Assembly (NCBI GenBank): GCA_029891345.1
Contig: CM057009.1
Span: 212,592,709-212,656,708 of the forward strand
Length of the DNA stretch: 64,000 nt
Direction: 5' to 3'
From: Dryococelus australis
Lineage: Eukaryota > Arthropoda > Insecta > Phasmatodea > Phasmatidae
Shown: positions 24,541 through 35,617 of the stretch, piece after piece
How positions within the stretch are numbered: position 1 is the first letter of the stretch
Layout of the letters: every line of letters starts with the position of its first letter
Position numbers and translations under genes: made by a program
The notes under the pieces: generated by a model
Told to the model about the DNA's origin: nothing
Database searches by the model: none
What the model saw: only the letters and a program-made list of their open reading frames with translations

Positions 24541-25009
24541 GCCACCTGTTCTGGAATTAAAATAGTATAGTACTATTAGTGCACCACTTCGCCTTGAGAT
24601 GGCAGCACCTATATAACGACTGCACTATATAGATGTTTCTCCATGCAGCCGACTGCAAAAGATGAAATAAGTGTCCAGACCAACTTGGAATCTGACGTAG
24701 ATTCTGCCATGTGTGGCGAATTCTTTGTCAGTCAAGGTTATGTTGGCATTTCATCGTTCCACATAGTTCTTAACTTAAAATTTAAGGCATTTTGTATGAT
24801 TAAGTTTAATTTTTCACAGTGAAATTTTTCACGAAAAATTCATTGTAGTTATTACCATAAAGTCCACGGGACCAATATGGATGGGCAATCTATGTTAAGT
24901 GGTGCTACATTTCGTAAGAAAGTTGAAGAAAAATAAATAGGGATAGTAGAATTTTACAGAAAAAACCTCGACTGGATTTGTAATTTACTGGTTAAAGAAA
25001 AGTGAACAG

Positions 25010-25879
25010 CATAGGTCTGAAAATATATGCATGAAATTATAGTTCAAAACAGTGAACACAATGCTGAAGTTGAAAATTTTGAAGTTCTGGAAGGGTGTGA
25101 AGAATATACACTCTCTAAAGCAGTGGGTTTGGCTATTTCTGTTCCCAGTAATGAATCATTTTACTAAGAAAACACTGACTAGACGTGGGATATTTCGATA
25201 AAACCAAACAAAAGTGCTGACTTTTCTCAGTGCTCGAAGAGATATACCAATGGATCACAACGATTTTGCAGTAAAGAACTATTCCAGAGGTTTGTAGTGA
25301 ATGGGGAAATTATCGAACGTTAATATCTTGTATATTCCCTTAGCAAAGGATAAATGTTATGTAGCTCTTGCAAATTATTTGGTAGTGCATCACAGTTTCA
25401 ACAGTTGGTTTCACTGATTGGAGCAATGCTGGAATATGAATAGCTGGACATGAAAATTCTACCTCTCACCGAGATGGCTTGTTAAAATTGAAAAAAGGAG
25501 GAAACAAGATTAACATAATTTACAAACGATTGCTCAGTCAGTATGAACATGAAGTTACATATTGAAGATGTGTGCTAAAAATAGTTGTCTCTGTAGTTAA
25601 GAAGCTAGCTTCTAGGGGTCTAGAATTTCGTGGAGACGAAGAGGTATTTAGCTCTGTGAAAAATGGAAATTTCATGATGTGTCTAGAATTAATTTCAGAG
25701 TATGATTCTTTTCTGGCTGACCATATTAGAAGGTTTGGTAACCCTGGAAAAGGATTTACTTCATACTTCTCACCAGAAAACTATGAAGAATTTAATATCA
25801 CTTATGGAGAAGTCAGTGAGCAAGAAAAAGATAATGAAGTTATTTCTACTATATATTTTTCAGTCATAGTAGTTTCTAC
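25010..25879 (+). pseudogene. DUF4371/ZMYM-type transposase pseudogene, 5' part
   Basis: Frames shift several times, but the order matches hAT-like DUF4371 proteins: a TTF-type zinc-finger region (CSKELFQRFVVNGEIIER near 25262, then CSSCKLFGSASQFQQL near 25360), NSTSHRDGLLKLKKR-like residues near 25470, and DUF4371 from 25572 (KKLASRGLEFRGDEEVF, NGNFMMCLELISEYD, GKGFTSYFSPENYEEF). Coding similarity stops at 25879, exactly where solo LTR G begins, and resumes after 27583. The product would be a transposase-derived protein with an RNase H-like fold. It is not functional. Confidence 0.75.
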
Positions 25880-27579
25880 TGACGTGAACCACATGTCATC
25901 TCCCAGACCATTCGCCACCTCAGTTCACCACACTGCCAAGAGACGGCATCAGTGGACAGCAACCAATGTTAATGTGTGCATGTGTGCACGTGCAGGGTTT
26001 GTATAGTTAAGTGGTTGTTACTTTTCAAGGACCTTTTTTATATTCATTATTTCATATTCCAGATGCAGTGCTTCGTTATTTTGTTAGTGCCATGACACGT
26101 GTGTAGCGCTAAAGAGCTTAACATGGGTTATGTCACGTGACTTGCAGGTTGGTCTATATATTTAATCATATTTTTATTTAAATGTGTCTTGTTATGTCTG
26201 TATAAATTTAAGCACAGAGTATTTTAGTGTTTTGATAGTTGAATAGGAATTTTAAAGGGTTGTTTACATTGTTATATGTGATGCATACAGACAGTGCCAT
26301 GTGCACAACAACATGACAATTTACATGAATAATGAGCAATCACTATTTTTACAGCACAGGGAATTTTGCTAAGTACATATATTCCAGCGCTTGACTAATT
26401 CTTATTTTATATTTCACTAAAGTCAGTAGTGTCCAGTAATATGGAAAGTAGCATCCTGGTACATTGAGGTTATGTGTGAACATACGGCCAGAGAGCCTGT
26501 GGCATTATTACAGTCACATGCGATTCTTAACCTCCAAATTCTTATTTTATTTTAACAAGTGTTTTATGCCTTATGATGTGTTGTGAATAAAGATCCCATC
26601 CTAATGTGCATGTTTAGATGTTAAGTTTTGAAAAGATTAATTTGCTCCTGACCATACGTACTTTTAGGTTATGCCTTAAGGCAAATGCAATAGCCATCAT
26701 AGTTTCCATCATAAGTATATGTTGTGTTTTGTAATTTTTATATTTATTTTGATTAAAATAAAGTATTTTATGTTCATCATGTCTCATCAGCACTGCATCA
26801 TCAACAATACACATTTCTTCTGTCATCATTAAAATTTACATAAAGTGTATTTTGTCATGTTTTCGCAGCAGAGCTAGGCCAATCAGAGAGCTCTGCGCCA
26901 AGACATATTCAGTAGCGCCTTTGGGGTGGTAGCCATGTCACACTGCTCCAGGCATGCACTCTTTTGCATCAATCATCTTAGATTCTGAAATGTAATTTGC
27001 TGATACCGGATCATTTAAATTGTTTTTGTTACCCGGAGCATGTGTCACCCCACAACTCTGGCTCGTTTATATGCGGTCGGGGCATATTGTTCACTTAAAG
27101 TCATGTAGGCCCTCGGCCATTTTCCTGTGTAAGAACTTGCCTTGCTCTAGTGGCGAACATTTCATGTTTATGCTCCGTGTGGGGGAAGGATTGTGAATAA
27201 ATCAGGTGATGGTAAATGGCTGCATTTATATATTTCCAATAGCTGCTTCACGGCTGCATTACTTGTGTTCATTTAATATAATATACATGACTGAACGAAT
27301 AGTGTGGAAGTGACCTCAGACAACTTCCTCGGGAGCGAGTATGGCATTTGAAGGGGGACCGAACAACCTCCACTAACCTAGGCATGGTACAAGGATTATA
27401 GCACTGCAGCAACATGGACGCCGGACATCAGGAATGACCATGCGAGCCTATGGCCGCCACGACCCAACATCAGCAACTCGTGTTTTCCACCAAGCACTGG
27501 TGCCCAACAGAAAAAGTAATTTCTTATCTTCCTCTCAGCCTCTCCATGTTTCTGATGCTCCAAAAACCACAAGGCGTCA
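25880..27579 (+). mobile_element. Solo LTR G with CTAC target duplication
   Basis: It starts TGACGTGAACCACATGTC and ends AAGGCGTCA; CTAC flanks it at 25876-25879 and 27580-27583. At 1700 bp it is the cleanest guide to the family's LTR ends. It carries the shared CATGTAGGCC block near 27104 and the CTGGTGCCCAACAG block near 27500, some 80 bp inside its 3' end. It splits the DUF4371 pseudogene. It has no internal coding region, so it is a solo LTR left by recombination between two LTRs. Confidence 0.8.
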
Positions 27580-27583
27580 CTAC

Positions 27584-28440
27584 GATATATATATATATCC
27601 TACAAAGACCAGTTAAGTGTAATCATTAGATATGTAACAGAAGATGGGCTCTCAGTTGATATATTCTTTTGTTTTATAAAAAGTACAGGCCCAATTGGAG
27701 AAAAGCTTTCTGGAGCAGTTTGAATTCATTAGAACTATGTAGTCTGAAACATGAAAACTGTATAAGTCAGGAATATGATAATGCAGCCAACATGTCTGGA
27801 ATATATTTAGACTTGCAGGCAAGACTCAAGGACCATAACCCTCTTATTTTCTTTATTCCATGTTCAGCTTACTTGCTAATCTAGTTGGCTCACGAGCAGT
27901 GCAATGCTTTACAACTGTAGCACTGTTTTTTTGAGTTAACTTAAAGTTAATACAACTTCTTAGCAGATTATACAGGCCAATGGAACACCATGGAAACTTT
28001 TCTAAATTCTGAAATAATAATATTGATATCATTATCAACAACTCGATGGTGTGGATTTGAGGATGCTTGTAAGAGCTTGAGTGCAGATTGGAAAGAAAAT
28101 TTTTCTGCATTAAGAACAATTTCATAAAATTAAACAGGAAAAGTTAGATGTGAAGCTGAGGGTATTTTTAGAAAGTTAACTATTATTGAGGTAGCTTCAT
28201 GACATCAGTACGGGACTTTATTCTCCAACAGTTTGGCAAACCAATGATAAAAATGCAAACCAAGGTAGTGGACATTTCTACTGCTTTTGAAATGCACGAC
28301 TCTCTTGCTACATTTTTATCTGAGCTTCAACCCCATTTTAGCATATAAAGGATTCAGCTGAAAATAAGCTCAGGAAGATCAGGAATTCTGAATCAGTTCC
28401 ATCTTCTTCAGCTGTTGAGATTCAAAGACCAAAGCATTGA
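27584..28440 (+). pseudogene. DUF4371/ZMYM-type transposase pseudogene, 3' part
   Basis: Similarity resumes with DQLSVIIRYVTEDG near 27606, then EYDNAANMSGIYLDLQARLK (about 27773), the IFFIPCSAYLL region and NLVGSRAVQ-like residues near 27880, and a later VVDISTAFEMHDSLATFLSEL-like stretch near 28270. The YDNAxNMSG motif is diagnostic of this protein group. Frames change at least three times and stops are present. The C-terminal hAT dimerisation motif was not recognised. A TA microsatellite (about 27584-27598) lies at the break point. Confidence 0.7.
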
Positions 28441-28449
28441 ATTTAAAAT

Positions 28450-28915
28450 ATTTATTTTCGTCAATTCACTATCTTTATGTTACAAGATAACATATGTTTA
28501 ATGCGAAATTTATCACAGTAGTGAAATCTGCACATGTTGTTTTACAAGGTTATGTTACCTATAAGGCTAGAATAAATATAATTGAATAAAAATAACTTTG
28601 CTTACAAACACATATTCTAAAATATAATAATAGGCCTAAATAAAAGGGAGTAGCTATAGTAAAAAATAGGCCATGCTTCAGATATATTTAAATATTAGAC
28701 ACAGAGGTTCTTATAAAGGTTTTTGTTGTTAAAATAAAATTCAAATCTACGTTATAAACTGCTTCAACAGTTACTATTTATTTCAAGCAAATTGTCCTAC
28801 CATGTGGAATATACCAGTAAAACCTAATAGAGTCCGGAACAGTTTTAACCTGGACAGGATTCCCATGCTCCTTGAAAGTCCTTGAAAAGTGCTTGTAATG
28901 CATTCAAGAAATCAA
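28450..28915. other. No gene seen
   Basis: AT-rich sequence after the transposase pseudogene. The CTTGAAAGTCCTTGAAAAGTG run near 28871 may belong to its 3' untranslated part. Nothing else is supported. Confidence 0.4.
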
Positions 28916-29702
28916 GGGCCAATCTCAAAAGGTGCTTAAAGAGCTTTAAAAATTTTCATTTGCTTAAAGCACTAATTTTCAGTGTTTTTACATGGTATTC
29001 CTGACTACTTAAAAGTGGTGTGCAGCCATTGTACTTACAGGAAAATTAATTGTATGTTTGAATAGTTTCTATGGAGCTTTTTACCTTTTTTGATTGTGTA
29101 CAATACTAGGCCTGCATTTTTTTTCTGTGTAGAAATATTATCAGCAGTTGTGATGTTATACTCATATTTTTGTTCCCATAAAATTTAGATTCCAGAATTG
29201 CCAAACATAGGAGGATTCTAGTACACAGACACAAGAATGCAGGGTTTGTATACAATGTACAATAACAACTGATCTCATATGCTTTCGTACGAAAATTTCG
29301 AGAATCTATCAAAATTGCCCAATAGTATGTTATTCTCTAATCATGACCCCGCCCGTATTTTCCAATATCTGATTCATGGTATCGGTAATTACAGTTATAA
29401 CCTATTTCTTTAATAGATGCAGCATTCTTTTAACATTTAGTCATATTGATATCCCATCTGTATATGGACCATGATATGTTGTGGTCATTGTAGTTAAAGC
29501 ATTATTATCAATTCTTAAGGAATTTATTTCATATTCCCTCGTACGTCATTTTTTTTTGGGTTCCATACGTGATATTGAAACACGCTTTTAAAATGTTTCT
29601 TGTAATAGACATAGGACAGATATAGTGGTTCCAGTATCTGACATTCATTGTTAATGTTTAAGATATTACAAGAAAAATGTTGGTGAGGCAGCCACTCCGT
29701 GT

Positions 29703-29819
29703 ATGAAGAGGAAGAGGACACTGCAAGAGGGTAAATCCATCGCGAGCATCGATGACTTCACTGTCGGAGAGGTTCGAAGGACCATTTACAGGATTTACAG
29801 CGAAGGTACAATATGTTAA
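29703..29819 (+). CDS. Short transposase-like exon (IDDF..RRTIYRIY)
   Basis: A 38-codon frame reads MKRKRTLQEGKSIASIDDF then TVGEVRRTIYRIYSEG, followed by GTACAATATG, a possible splice donor. The pattern IDDF-x5-RRTI-x2-Y resembles the N-terminal segment of arthropod and cnidarian DDE-type transposase proteins as I remember them. This is recognition from memory, not a search. It lies inside the candidate transposon at 28916-32579, in the plausible orientation. I could not find the following exons. Confidence 0.4.
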   Translation: MKRKRTLQEGKSIASIDDFTVGEVRRTIYRIYSEGTIC

Positions 29820-31059
29820 ATGTAATTATTGTGTAATGCTATAAAGTAAAACCGAGAAAGTTTGACAAAGTGTGCCATTGTTCAGGAAATGGGTGTTGGG
29901 TTGTAAATAACCGAGAATGACAAAAAGTAAGCGATAAATGACTACGAATGGGTAGTTATGAAGAACAAGTGCTTTTTAAAAAAAAATTTTAGGCCTATAC
30001 AATTGTAAAAAAAATATGTATGGGATATATGCATAAGTTGTAAAACAAATGTATGAATGCGCGAGTTTGAATCCTGTGGGGAAGTTAGGGGCATTCTCTT
30101 ACACAGTACGAAGGATGCTTGCCTACAGCTGTGCTGATCAGGGCAACTGTTCTAATAAATACTTAATCGTTGAGATGTTTAAAACCAGGAATAGTTTGAG
30201 TTTAGGATGTAAATTTTAATTCGCGAAAATTCTGCATTAACACGCCAACTTAGGTTATCTTGCATCCTAAGTTAACCTTGCAGTTTAAAATGTTTCTCAT
30301 GTTGTAATTGTGCTGTACGATTGTCGAACTGATGTGGTTAGATACACATATATTTTAGCTCATAGTGGTTATTTTCCTGGTTTTTAACCAATATTACCAC
30401 AATTGTCATTGCCCTCCTCCCCACTAATTAGATGGGATGGTGACCATTGTGTTAAGCAAACACCTGTGCTCAATTGAATTTTTTGTTTAACTAATAAAAG
30501 ACATAAGAACATAATTATAACATTTGGTATTTGTTGGATAAGCAACTGCAGATAAGTTACTCTATTTTCAAAATATTGTGCACACACAAAACCATCTTGG
30601 GCCTTTGGGCATCTGTAATCTTTTTTTTTCATATTGTTTGTGCAAAAAATGCTTCTGCAAAACTATGGTGAAATAAACGTTAGCCCTGCAGCGAAGACAA
30701 TTTCTCTGGCATTTCATACATAGTACAATTACCTGCTTTTTACTATTGTTTTATTTTGGTCCTTGGAAAAGTGTATAATTAATATGTTCGACTGTATTTA
30801 CAACACTTGTTGTCATTATTTTCACAGATAGTTGTCATACTACAGTTCATAAAATATGTGCATCTTATAATATATTTAATACTTTTAGGGGGAATAGTAC
30901 GGTTCAGTGTAGAAACTTACATAATACTGTGCTAACATAAGTAAAGCTTTTTTAGATGACCTATGTTGTATGATATCAGGTCTGTAGTATTATTTCTCAC
31001 ATAATCTTACAGGTTGTCACATCACCCTCTCAACACTTCTGAAGGAAATTCAAGAAAGT
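29820..31059. other. No gene seen
   Basis: AT-rich DNA inside the candidate transposon. I looked for later transposase exons with DDE motifs and recognised none on either strand. Confidence 0.4.
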
Positions 31060-32060
31060 GACATAGATTTCCTTGGCAAGAGGTCACATCTGTAGTACAG
31101 TCTTCTGCTCTTCGCAGGCTTATATTTGTTAATGTAAATTTTGCATGTATTTTTAAGAGGCAAACCCAACATATACATAGGAAATTGAGTGTAAAGGCAG
31201 GTAGCTGATTGATAAAGTATGATTTTATTGAGTACGCATGAACTACGGAAGTATCTATTTGAAATAAATGGAAAAATGTTTGCCTTCACTACACTGCATG
31301 TATGTACGATATGTAGGCCTACAAATATATTATTACATTGATTGAATTTGAGATTGGACATAATATAATGCATTTACACCTACGTTTTACTACACATGAC
31401 AAATCTGCAGTACACGTTTTGCACCCATTCGACTTTGTTTTGAATTGGAAAAGTTAACGAGGGCCCAGTTAAAGGTGTCGTACAGGGGCGACATGATATT
31501 CATATTTATTCATATTCGGACACTGGGCGTTTCTAAATTGCACATGAATATCGTCAATGTTATTATCAACAAACGATCACAATTTCAGAAAGTTCAATTC
31601 TGGTTAGTGATGAAAGCTAAACCGAATCTTTAAAACATAGAAATAATGTTGTACGTAAAACATAAAAAAATTCTATTAAAGTAGAAAAATTGGGGATGGC
31701 CTTATAGACTGTAGTAAATGTAGGCCCAGTGTTGTTTTTTGAGAGCAAAACGATTTTACACAGAATATACATTACGTTTAGGGAATATTTATTTAGTGCC
31801 TTAACAAGAGAACAATTTCATTTTAAAAATTCATCATTAACCTAACATATTATTTTTATAAGGAATTTAATATATAAATGCTTGACGAAAGCTACTTAAA
31901 TATATGTAACAAGTCTAAAACATTACCCAAGCAGATAAAATATGAAACAATTTACATTCTGACTAGTAAAAACAACTCAGGCCTCTATGGAACATAGCTA
32001 TTTTTGCTATGAAAAATAACACTTGGCACTGATATTTAATAAAAACAACATCGCAAAACA
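31060..32060 (+). repeat. About 1 kb repeat shared with the window's right end
   Basis: This stretch matches 63007-64000 in the same orientation. Long shared runs include GGTAGCTGATTGATAAA near 31199 and AAATTGCACATGAATATCGT near 31533, the latter identical in both. The matching copy continues past the edge of the window. The repeat is non-coding and probably the 3' half of the candidate transposon. Confidence 0.65.
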
Positions 32061-32582
32061 TCACATAATAGCAACACAACACTTCGACGATAGTAAATTA
32101 GCCTCCAAAAATTAAAAACATATCTATTCACGTACATAATTTTAACATAAATAAATTATGGTATGCATAGTTATTTGAATAAATCGAATACATATAGTTT
32201 TTCGTATTTGCAGTGATATTTTAATTGATTCTTCAAATTCATCAGGCGAACAATAACGATTTAATTTTTTATTGTAAAATGAATATTTGGTTAGGATTCG
32301 TTTTGCTCATAACAAAAGTAAACATAACATTTCAGGGGGGAAATGTTTTTTTTTACTTTCATTTAAATTATTCTCATTGGTTCGTTTAGTCACATGACCA
32401 CAATGTGCCACTAGCAACATGAGAATATTTGCAACTTATTTCTTTAAGCACACCCAGCTAAGACGTGCATATAAAACTGAGTTTTATCATTGTGAAACAC
32501 CTCGACATCCTTAAGAGCCACTTAAGATAAGTATCGCTTTGCTGGAACTTAGTTTATTCCTTGTTGGTGAAACCAGCCCCAA

Positions 32583-33000
32583 GTCTATGTAATTAATGTC
32601 CAGATGCAAAATATTAAAGGCCGCCCAGTGCAAGCGGGAAAATACCGGAGATCACGACACGCAATCCACCTCCGTAGGATGCTACACGCTGACTGACATC
32701 CCGTTCGATGTGCAGGCTCGCCTCAGCTTACCCTCGCACCGAAACGGGACTACTTACTGTCATGCCTTGCAGTACCTGCCCTTGCAATATGCTTAATAAC
32801 TAAACAATCCTTTAAAGAGCACAAAAACAATCCTGTAATACAAAACCCTTGTAAATGGAATGAACAAGCACCGCGTGAATGATGAAATAACTCTTGCACT
32901 GTAAACAACTAACACTCAAATAAAACAAAACATATGATAAACCATTTAATCAAAACAACAATGTCTTTAATTAGGCCCATATATTCTTAGTTCAAAATAG
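32583..33000. other. No gene seen
   Basis: Sequence between the candidate transposon and Gypsy body X. One 66-codon frame (32596-32796) is open but resembles nothing I know. Confidence 0.4.
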
Positions 33001-33002
33001 TT

Positions 33003-33300
33003 GGCCTATTTCATCCTCCTCCTGTCCCTGCTAAGACCTGGCCAAAAAAAATGGTAGGGTACATTCCATACCATCTGTTCAACGTCTGGGTGTCTATCCA
33101 TGCTGTCACAGTGCGAATAAGCGAAAACATGATCCGTTGCACACGTGTGGACATACCCCCTACATTTCCTTGGCTTTTGAACCGAACAGGTCTCCAACGT
33201 GCCATCCTTCTACCTCCTGTTGTGCACATGTTGCATTTTTTCCTGTGCGAACCTGAACTTTCACTGCGCCTTAATGACTTCCATGTACACATCGTTAATT
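33003..33300 (-). pseudogene. Element X: integrase N-terminal fragment
   Basis: The minus-strand frame includes HCDSMDRHPDVEQMVWNV followed by YHFFWPGLSRD, the start of the HHCC zinc-binding domain of Gypsy integrases. The zinc finger's CxxC pair and the entire catalytic core should follow at lower coordinates, but sequence similarity ends at about 33000. Upstream residues (FRFAQEKMQHVHNRR) contain stops. This marks the broken 3' boundary of element X. Confidence 0.6.
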
Positions 33301-33506
33301 AATCCCTCATTGTTGGCGGTTGTGATTAGTCGCACATACACCTCCATTGCTGAGTCAAGTGAATTTGGCGGTAAAATGTCCTCCCATCCTGTTTAATCTC
33401 TGGCAATTACCACATTGTTAGAGTTCCGTGACAACGCATTTGCCAATTGGTTTTCTTTCCTGGGTACATGTTCCACTTTGAAATCGTATGCCAGCAATTG
33501 TAATGC

Positions 33507-34040
33507 CTAATGCATCAACTTACTCCGAGCTTCTCGCATGCTGTTTAACCACACAAGGCGCCTATTATCAGTCCTTAGTGTGAACCGCTGGTATTCGAGG
33601 TATGCACTGTATTTGTTGACTACCCATATTAATGCCAAATATTCTCTCTTGTTCACGTCGTAGCGTCTTCCAGCCTGCCCTAGTTTCGCGATCTCAATGT
33701 CGATTACATGTTTCTCCCCACTGTCGTAAACCTTGTACAATATGGCACCAATTCCATATTGGCTTGCGTCAGTCTAAAGGTACAAATTCTTGCTAGCATC
33801 ATAACCTGTCAGCGTCTGGCACAATTTTAATTCACGTTTAATGTCCGAAAATGCTATTTCCGTCTCGCACATTCACTGAAATATTTTCTGCTGCGACATA
33901 AGTTCCATCAAGGGTGCGGTTATTGTTGCGAACCTCGGGATATGTTCCCGTAGTAAGTTGATCAATCTGAAAAACTTTCTCAGCTGCTTGCGGGTTTTGG
34001 GCTGTGGGTAGCTGTCGATGTGCCTTAAATGCTCCAGATT
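33507..34040 (-). pseudogene. Element X: RNase H domain
   Basis: The minus strand reads TDASQYGIGAILYKVYDSG, then NKREYLALIWVVNKYSAYLE, then FTLRTDNRRLVWLNS. These match the first Asp, the Glu region and the TDN-type Asp of Gypsy RNase H. EHVPRKENQLANALSR follows, as expected (VPGKxNxxADALSR in the family). The frame is mostly open from 33740 to 33507, so this is one of the better preserved domains in the window. It would degrade RNA in RNA-DNA hybrids during reverse transcription. Confidence 0.75.
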
Positions 34041-34043
34041 CGG

Positions 34044-34861
34044 CTAGTTCCCTTCCTGATCGACTATGTGGTCTAGAAAATTGATACTGTTTTTACCCAC
34101 ATGGCATTTCTCAATCGAGCATGTGAGGCCATTGATTGCAAGCCTCTCCAGGACTACTGCCAAAATATATGTGTTCCTCCCAGCTGTTTGACCAAACAAT
34201 GATGTCATCGAGATATATGCCAGCGTATACTCTCCAATAATGTCATCCAACACATGTACCATCATTGCCTGGAATATCGCAGGTGCACATTTCAAACCAA
34301 ATGGCATCACACAAAGTTGAAAATGCCAGCCGTCTGGGGCCATGAATGCTTTTTTCAGCCTGTCTTCGAGTTTCACCGGCACCTGAAAATATCTGCTTTT
34401 CAAATCCAAGGATATCCAAACTTTTGCCTGCCCTAATGTACTCAGTGCCTCCTTCACACTTATATTTGGTGGAAGTGCGCTGCATTTTACTTGATTCAGC
34501 AATCTAAAGTCTACACATAATTGCCACGTTCCATATTTCTATGGAGATAATCGCAAAGTTGAATGGACTGTCTGTCAGTTCTATCACACCATCATCAAGC
34601 ATCTCCTGGATTTTGTTTGATTATCCACATTTGGTGCGGTAAATAACCTTGCAGGCTAGTGTGGACTGGTTTTTCGTCTACAAGTGGTATCGAGTGTTCA
34701 ATAATGGTTCTGCATTTCAACGCATCATTTCTACCGAATACATCATGGTATTCGTCAAGGACGAGCTGCAATATGGCCAGGTACTTACACGGGACCTGGT
34801 TGTCGAAATCTTCTAACTTTACTTCAAGTAGGTTACCCGTCAGACAGCAGTCCAGAAGCAT
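34044..34861 (-). pseudogene. Element X: reverse transcriptase
   Basis: In order on the minus strand: an N-terminal linker (DEYHDVFGRNDALKC, about 34740), EMLDDGVIELTDSPFN near 34570, then VWISLDLKSRYFQVPVKLED (about 34400) with the first catalytic Asp and VMPFGLKCAPAIFQAMM (about 34290). The YLDD box is present in the DNA near 34200, but in a shifted frame: a duplicated TA dinucleotide just before it takes the frame out, and a second change about 50 bp on brings it back. A further break lies between 34503 and 34595. Confidence 0.75.
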
Positions 34862-34867
34862 TTTTCT

Positions 34868-35065
34868 TTCGCGTCAAAATGTATCCTTCTTGCAGCTGGT
34901 TCCACTATTGTGTGCTGATCTGTTAACCACGGTACCCCCAAAATAGCTGCCTCGCGTATTGCTGGCTTAACAATGACAGTTGAAGTTGTCTCAATTTCAC
35001 GGCCTCGAACCGTTACGACTACCTATCCCATGGTCATACTGCAAAACTTGTTCACATGGTCTGTA
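34868..35065 (-). pseudogene. Element X: protease C-terminal part
   Basis: On the minus strand VVVTVRGREIETTSTVIV is followed by REAAILGVPWLTDQHTIVE. The ILG-x-x-WL motif is typical of the second half of Gypsy retropepsins, just upstream of RT. The catalytic D-T/S-G segment should lie above 35070, but I could not recognise it. A TAG interrupts the frame near 35030. Confidence 0.55.
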
Positions 35066-35439
35066 GGCATCATATCCTGCTCATGTACTAAGTGCGGTCA
35101 TATGAAGTTGTGTGGGGCTGCTTCTAATTTTATGTACTAGTGCCGGTTGTGGAGTTAATTTCGTGCTTGGTGTTGTCCGAATTTGAGTGGGCAGGGTGTT
35201 GGAAGTATTTTGCCCCTTCACCCATGCAACCTGTTTCCCTGTAATTTATGTTCTGTCGCTTCCCTTATTAGTCTCATGTGCGGGTTATTCGAGGTTTTTT
35301 TATGCCAGTGATAATATGGAGTTGGACAATACCTGAACGTGGGTCTGGGTCAGAACTATGCTTGTTCACATTTTCGTAGCTTGGCTTGTGTCACCATTTA
35401 CTCCAATAATATCACTGCGTGATGATACATGCGTTCTCT

Positions 35440-35612
35440 ATAAAATTATTGCAGCATGCATAAGATTTTCTAGCTTCCCATTTAAGAAAAGAATTAAGAC
35501 TGCTCTAAATTCAGGTCGAGCTGTTTCTGCAATTACTTCAAGTACTTCCCGTTCTGGCAGATTAGGATGGAAGCGTTTGAAAAGTTGGTTTTTACATGTA
35601 ATGAAAGCTCTT
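35440..35612 (-). pseudogene. Element X: gag fragment
   Basis: FITCKNQLFKRFHPNLPERE followed by EFRAVLILFLNGKLENLMHA matches the Gag of element Y (FIMQKAHLIK..FHPQLPDHK near 40940-41010). The similarity starts abruptly at about 35612, where the 3' LTR of Y begins on the other side, so the N-terminal part of X Gag is missing. Confidence 0.55.
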
Positions 35613-35617
35613 CCAGA

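Larger units (their letters stand above)
28916..32579 (+). mobile_element. Candidate DNA transposon with GGGCYRGTTTCA-type ends
   Basis: The right end at 32579, read inward on the minus strand, is GGGCTGGTTTCACC. It closely matches the left end of a related copy at 62696 (GGGCCAGTTTCAAAA). A weaker left-end candidate, GGGCCAATCTCAAAA, lies at 28916. Sequence at about 31060-32060 matches about 63007-64000, so both belong to one family. Short TTAAG-type subterminal repeats sit inside both ends. A transposase-like exon at 29703 lies within the span. The left end is uncertain. Confidence 0.4.

Noticed and set aside
25881-25895. Residues DVNHM read as the continuation of DUF4371 (family: DVSHV)
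   Set aside because: The same bases match the LTR start TGACGTGGACCAC, and the CTAC duplication places the border at 25879/25880, so the protein match is coincidental.
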